Origin: Acidimicrobiia bacterium | GTDB taxonomy: Bacteria; Actinomycetota; Acidimicrobiia; Acidimicrobiales; VFJN01 | NCBI GenBank assembly: GCA_009694375.1 | Contig: SHVB01000013.1 | Span: 1-64,000, forward strand | Reading direction: 5' to 3' | DNA length: 64,000 nt | In this document: piece after piece, positions 62,685-64,000 of the stretch | Position numbering within the stretch: the first letter of the stretch is position 1 | Layout of the letters: each line of letters begins with the position of its first letter | Program-made: the position numbers and the translations under genes | The notes under the pieces: generated by a model | What the model was told of the DNA's origin: nothing | What the model saw: the letters and a program-made list of their open reading frames with translations, nothing else | Databases searched by the model: none

Positions 62685-63917
62685 ATGACAGGACGTGAGG
62701 CGCCCGCCCAGACCGAATCGGGCGCGGGGAGCGCCTACACCATCGCCACCGCGCTGTCCGTCGGGGGGACGGCCGTCGGCATGTTGGTGGCCACCGGCGC
62801 GATCACCCTCGCGGCAGGCACCGCCGGCAACGAGGGCCTTGCCACCGCCACCTTCTTGGCACTCGCCCTGGTTGCCGCGGCAGTGACCGTGCCCCACGCC
62901 CCGTCTCTCGCCCACCGGTTCGGATCCCGCAGGATGTTCGTTGTCGGGAAGTCCACCGGGGCGGTGCTCTGGCTCGGTGGCGGACTGCTCATCTTGGGTG
63001 GAGCACCGCCCGTGGCAGTCCTCTACTGTCTGGCCCCGTTGATGGGCGTCGCCATTGGCACGACGCAAGTCATCACCCCCTTGCTCACGAAGGCGTACCT
63101 GGCGGCCGCTGGGTCGATGTCGGCTACGTGGGCGAGGATCAAGGCATTCTCGGCCATCGGCGCGGCGACCGGCGCGCTCGGCGGCGGTGTCCTGCTCAAC
63201 GCCGGGACCTTTGGCTGGGGACTCGTGCTGAACAGCGCCCTCACGCTCCCGCTGATCGTCGTCGTCTGGCGCATCGACCCAGCGGGTTCGTTCCAGGAGC
63301 CGAGGCCATCGGAGCGGGCGTGGCGCGACATACGGACCCTGGTCCGCTCCAACCGGGCGCTTCGCCTGGCCTTCATCAACGCCAGCCTCGTCAGTGTGGT
63401 CGTGGCGCCTCCGTTGCTTCTGGTAGTACCGATCACCAACGATCTCCGTCCAGGGGCGGTGCTCGTCGGCGCCGGGATACTGCGCGCATCGCTCTACCTG
63501 GGTGAGTTCCTCGTACCGCTCGTCGTCCGACGAAGCACGCGGCAGCGGTCGGACCTCGAGGGCTCGATCCTCACGGGTGCCGGCGCTGCGGCCGTCCTCG
63601 TGCTCCTGGCGCTCACGGCATTGATCCTCACCCGAGGTGTTGAACTCGTGGCCTGGGTCGCCATAGGGATCGGACTCGGATCGCTGCGCTACGGGTCGCG
63701 CGCGATGACCGTCGGTACAGCCACCGACGCGGTCGAACCCGGCCAGCAGGTCCACGCGATCGCCGCAATTTCCGTGGCAGCCCAACTCGCGGCCCCGGTC
63801 GGCCTGCTCCTCTGGGGTCTGTGCATCGATGGACTCTCTGCGACCACTGCACTGCTCGCCTTCGGGGCGGTCGGCATCGCCTCGGCTGGGCTGCTCAGGG
63901 CGCGGCTCCCTCGGTGA
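62685..63917 (+). CDS. MFS-type membrane transporter
   Basis: A 410-residue membrane protein with about ten to twelve hydrophobic helices, beginning IATALSVGGTAVGMLVATGA, and an MFS-like loop after the second or third helix (LAHRFGSRRMFVVG). The central charged stretch between helices six and seven (EPRPSERAWRDIRTLVRSNR) is the usual MFS cytoplasmic loop. Similarity to characterised exporters is weak. ATG at 62685 is preferred with GAGGCTGAG upstream; a GTG at 62634 would overlap the transposase scar. Substrate unknown; a stretch of about 80 bp without features follows to the window end. Confidence 0.8.
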   Translation: MTGREAPAQTESGAGSAYTIATALSVGGTAVGMLVATGAITLAAGTAGNEGLATATFLALALVAAAVTVPHAPSLAHRFGSRRMFVVGKSTGAVLWLGGGLLILGGAPPVAVLYCLAPLMGVAIGTTQVITPLLTKAYLAAAGSMSATWARIKAFSAIGAATGALGGGVLLNAGTFGWGLVLNSALTLPLIVVVWRIDPAGSFQEPRPSERAWRDIRTLVRSNRALRLAFINASLVSVVVAPPLLLVVPITNDLRPGAVLVGAGILRASLYLGEFLVPLVVRRSTRQRSDLEGSILTGAGAAAVLVLLALTALILTRGVELVAWVAIGIGLGSLRYGSRAMTVGTATDAVEPGQQVHAIAAISVAAQLAAPVGLLLWGLCIDGLSATTALLAFGAVGIASAGLLRARLPR

Positions 63918-64000
63918 GCGCTCAGAGGGCCGACCCTGGTGCGTGCCAACGTTCAGACAGCAACACCCCCGGCGAGCCGCGCTACCCAGAGGGTTTGAGT

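Noticed and set aside
1-64000. CRISPR arrays, rRNA genes, complete insertion sequences or prophage modules
   Set aside because: No regularly spaced repeats, rRNA-like blocks, full transposase genes or phage structural genes were seen on reading both strands.

Overview
This is high-GC bacterial DNA whose start-codon usage (many GTG starts, GTGA/ATGA stop-start overlaps), actinobacterial-type lipid and sterol catabolism genes and RecBCD/SbcCD set point to an actinomycete-like bacterium. An uncultured Acidimicrobiia-type lineage is my best guess, but that is inference only. No plasmid, prophage or CRISPR array is visible; the window reads as chromosome with small scars of mobile DNA.

Layout. 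0-5 kb: a lipoprotein running off the left edge; a MarR regulator divergent from two YceI genes across a 19-bp palindrome; a broken NAD-binding gene ending in a D-arm-less tRNA-like sequence; an AbiE-like type IV toxin-antitoxin pair; and tRNA-Val(CAC). 5-12 kb: zinc-ribbon peptide, 2-hydroxyacid dehydrogenase and amidase on one strand, an MFS exporter, divergent murF/ddl (peptidoglycan D-Ala-D-Ala branch), and a methyltransferase cut by an in-frame amber codon. 12-19.5 kb: a TetR gene and the operon it probably controls (acyl-CoA reductase-HAD fusion, zinc alcohol dehydrogenase, LarA-like protein, acylglycerol-phosphate acyltransferase), then a lipoprotein with an allene-oxide-cyclase-like barrel.

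19.5-31 kb: a GntR regulator divergent from a mitochondrial-type aconitase, a VOC protein, a HAD-acyltransferase fusion, a LysR regulator coupled to a shortened carboxyltransferase, citrate synthase, a pentapeptide-repeat lipoprotein, a quinone-oxidoreductase-like enzyme and an acyl-CoA dehydrogenase. 31-39.5 kb: small membrane and hypothetical proteins, a luciferase-like monooxygenase behind a KstR-type operator, a TetR gene with no standard start codon, a CYP142-like P450, glutamate decarboxylase, a PAP2 phosphatase and a CmcJ/NvfI-like protein.

39.5-49 kb: a catabolic locus. One strand carries TetR, Baeyer-Villiger monooxygenase, cupin and two unlike acyl-CoA dehydrogenases; the divergent strand carries a 42-residue ORF coupled to a tandem CaiB/BaiF CoA-transferase. 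Together they could oxidise a cyclic ketone, activate the acid by CoA transfer and start beta-oxidation. An FAD oxidoreductase follows. 49-64 kb: a frameshifted recombinase-type HTH gene, then recC-recB-recD facing sbcD-sbcC, a transposase C-terminal fragment and a second MFS protein. The double-strand-break repair block is therefore bracketed by decayed mobile DNA.
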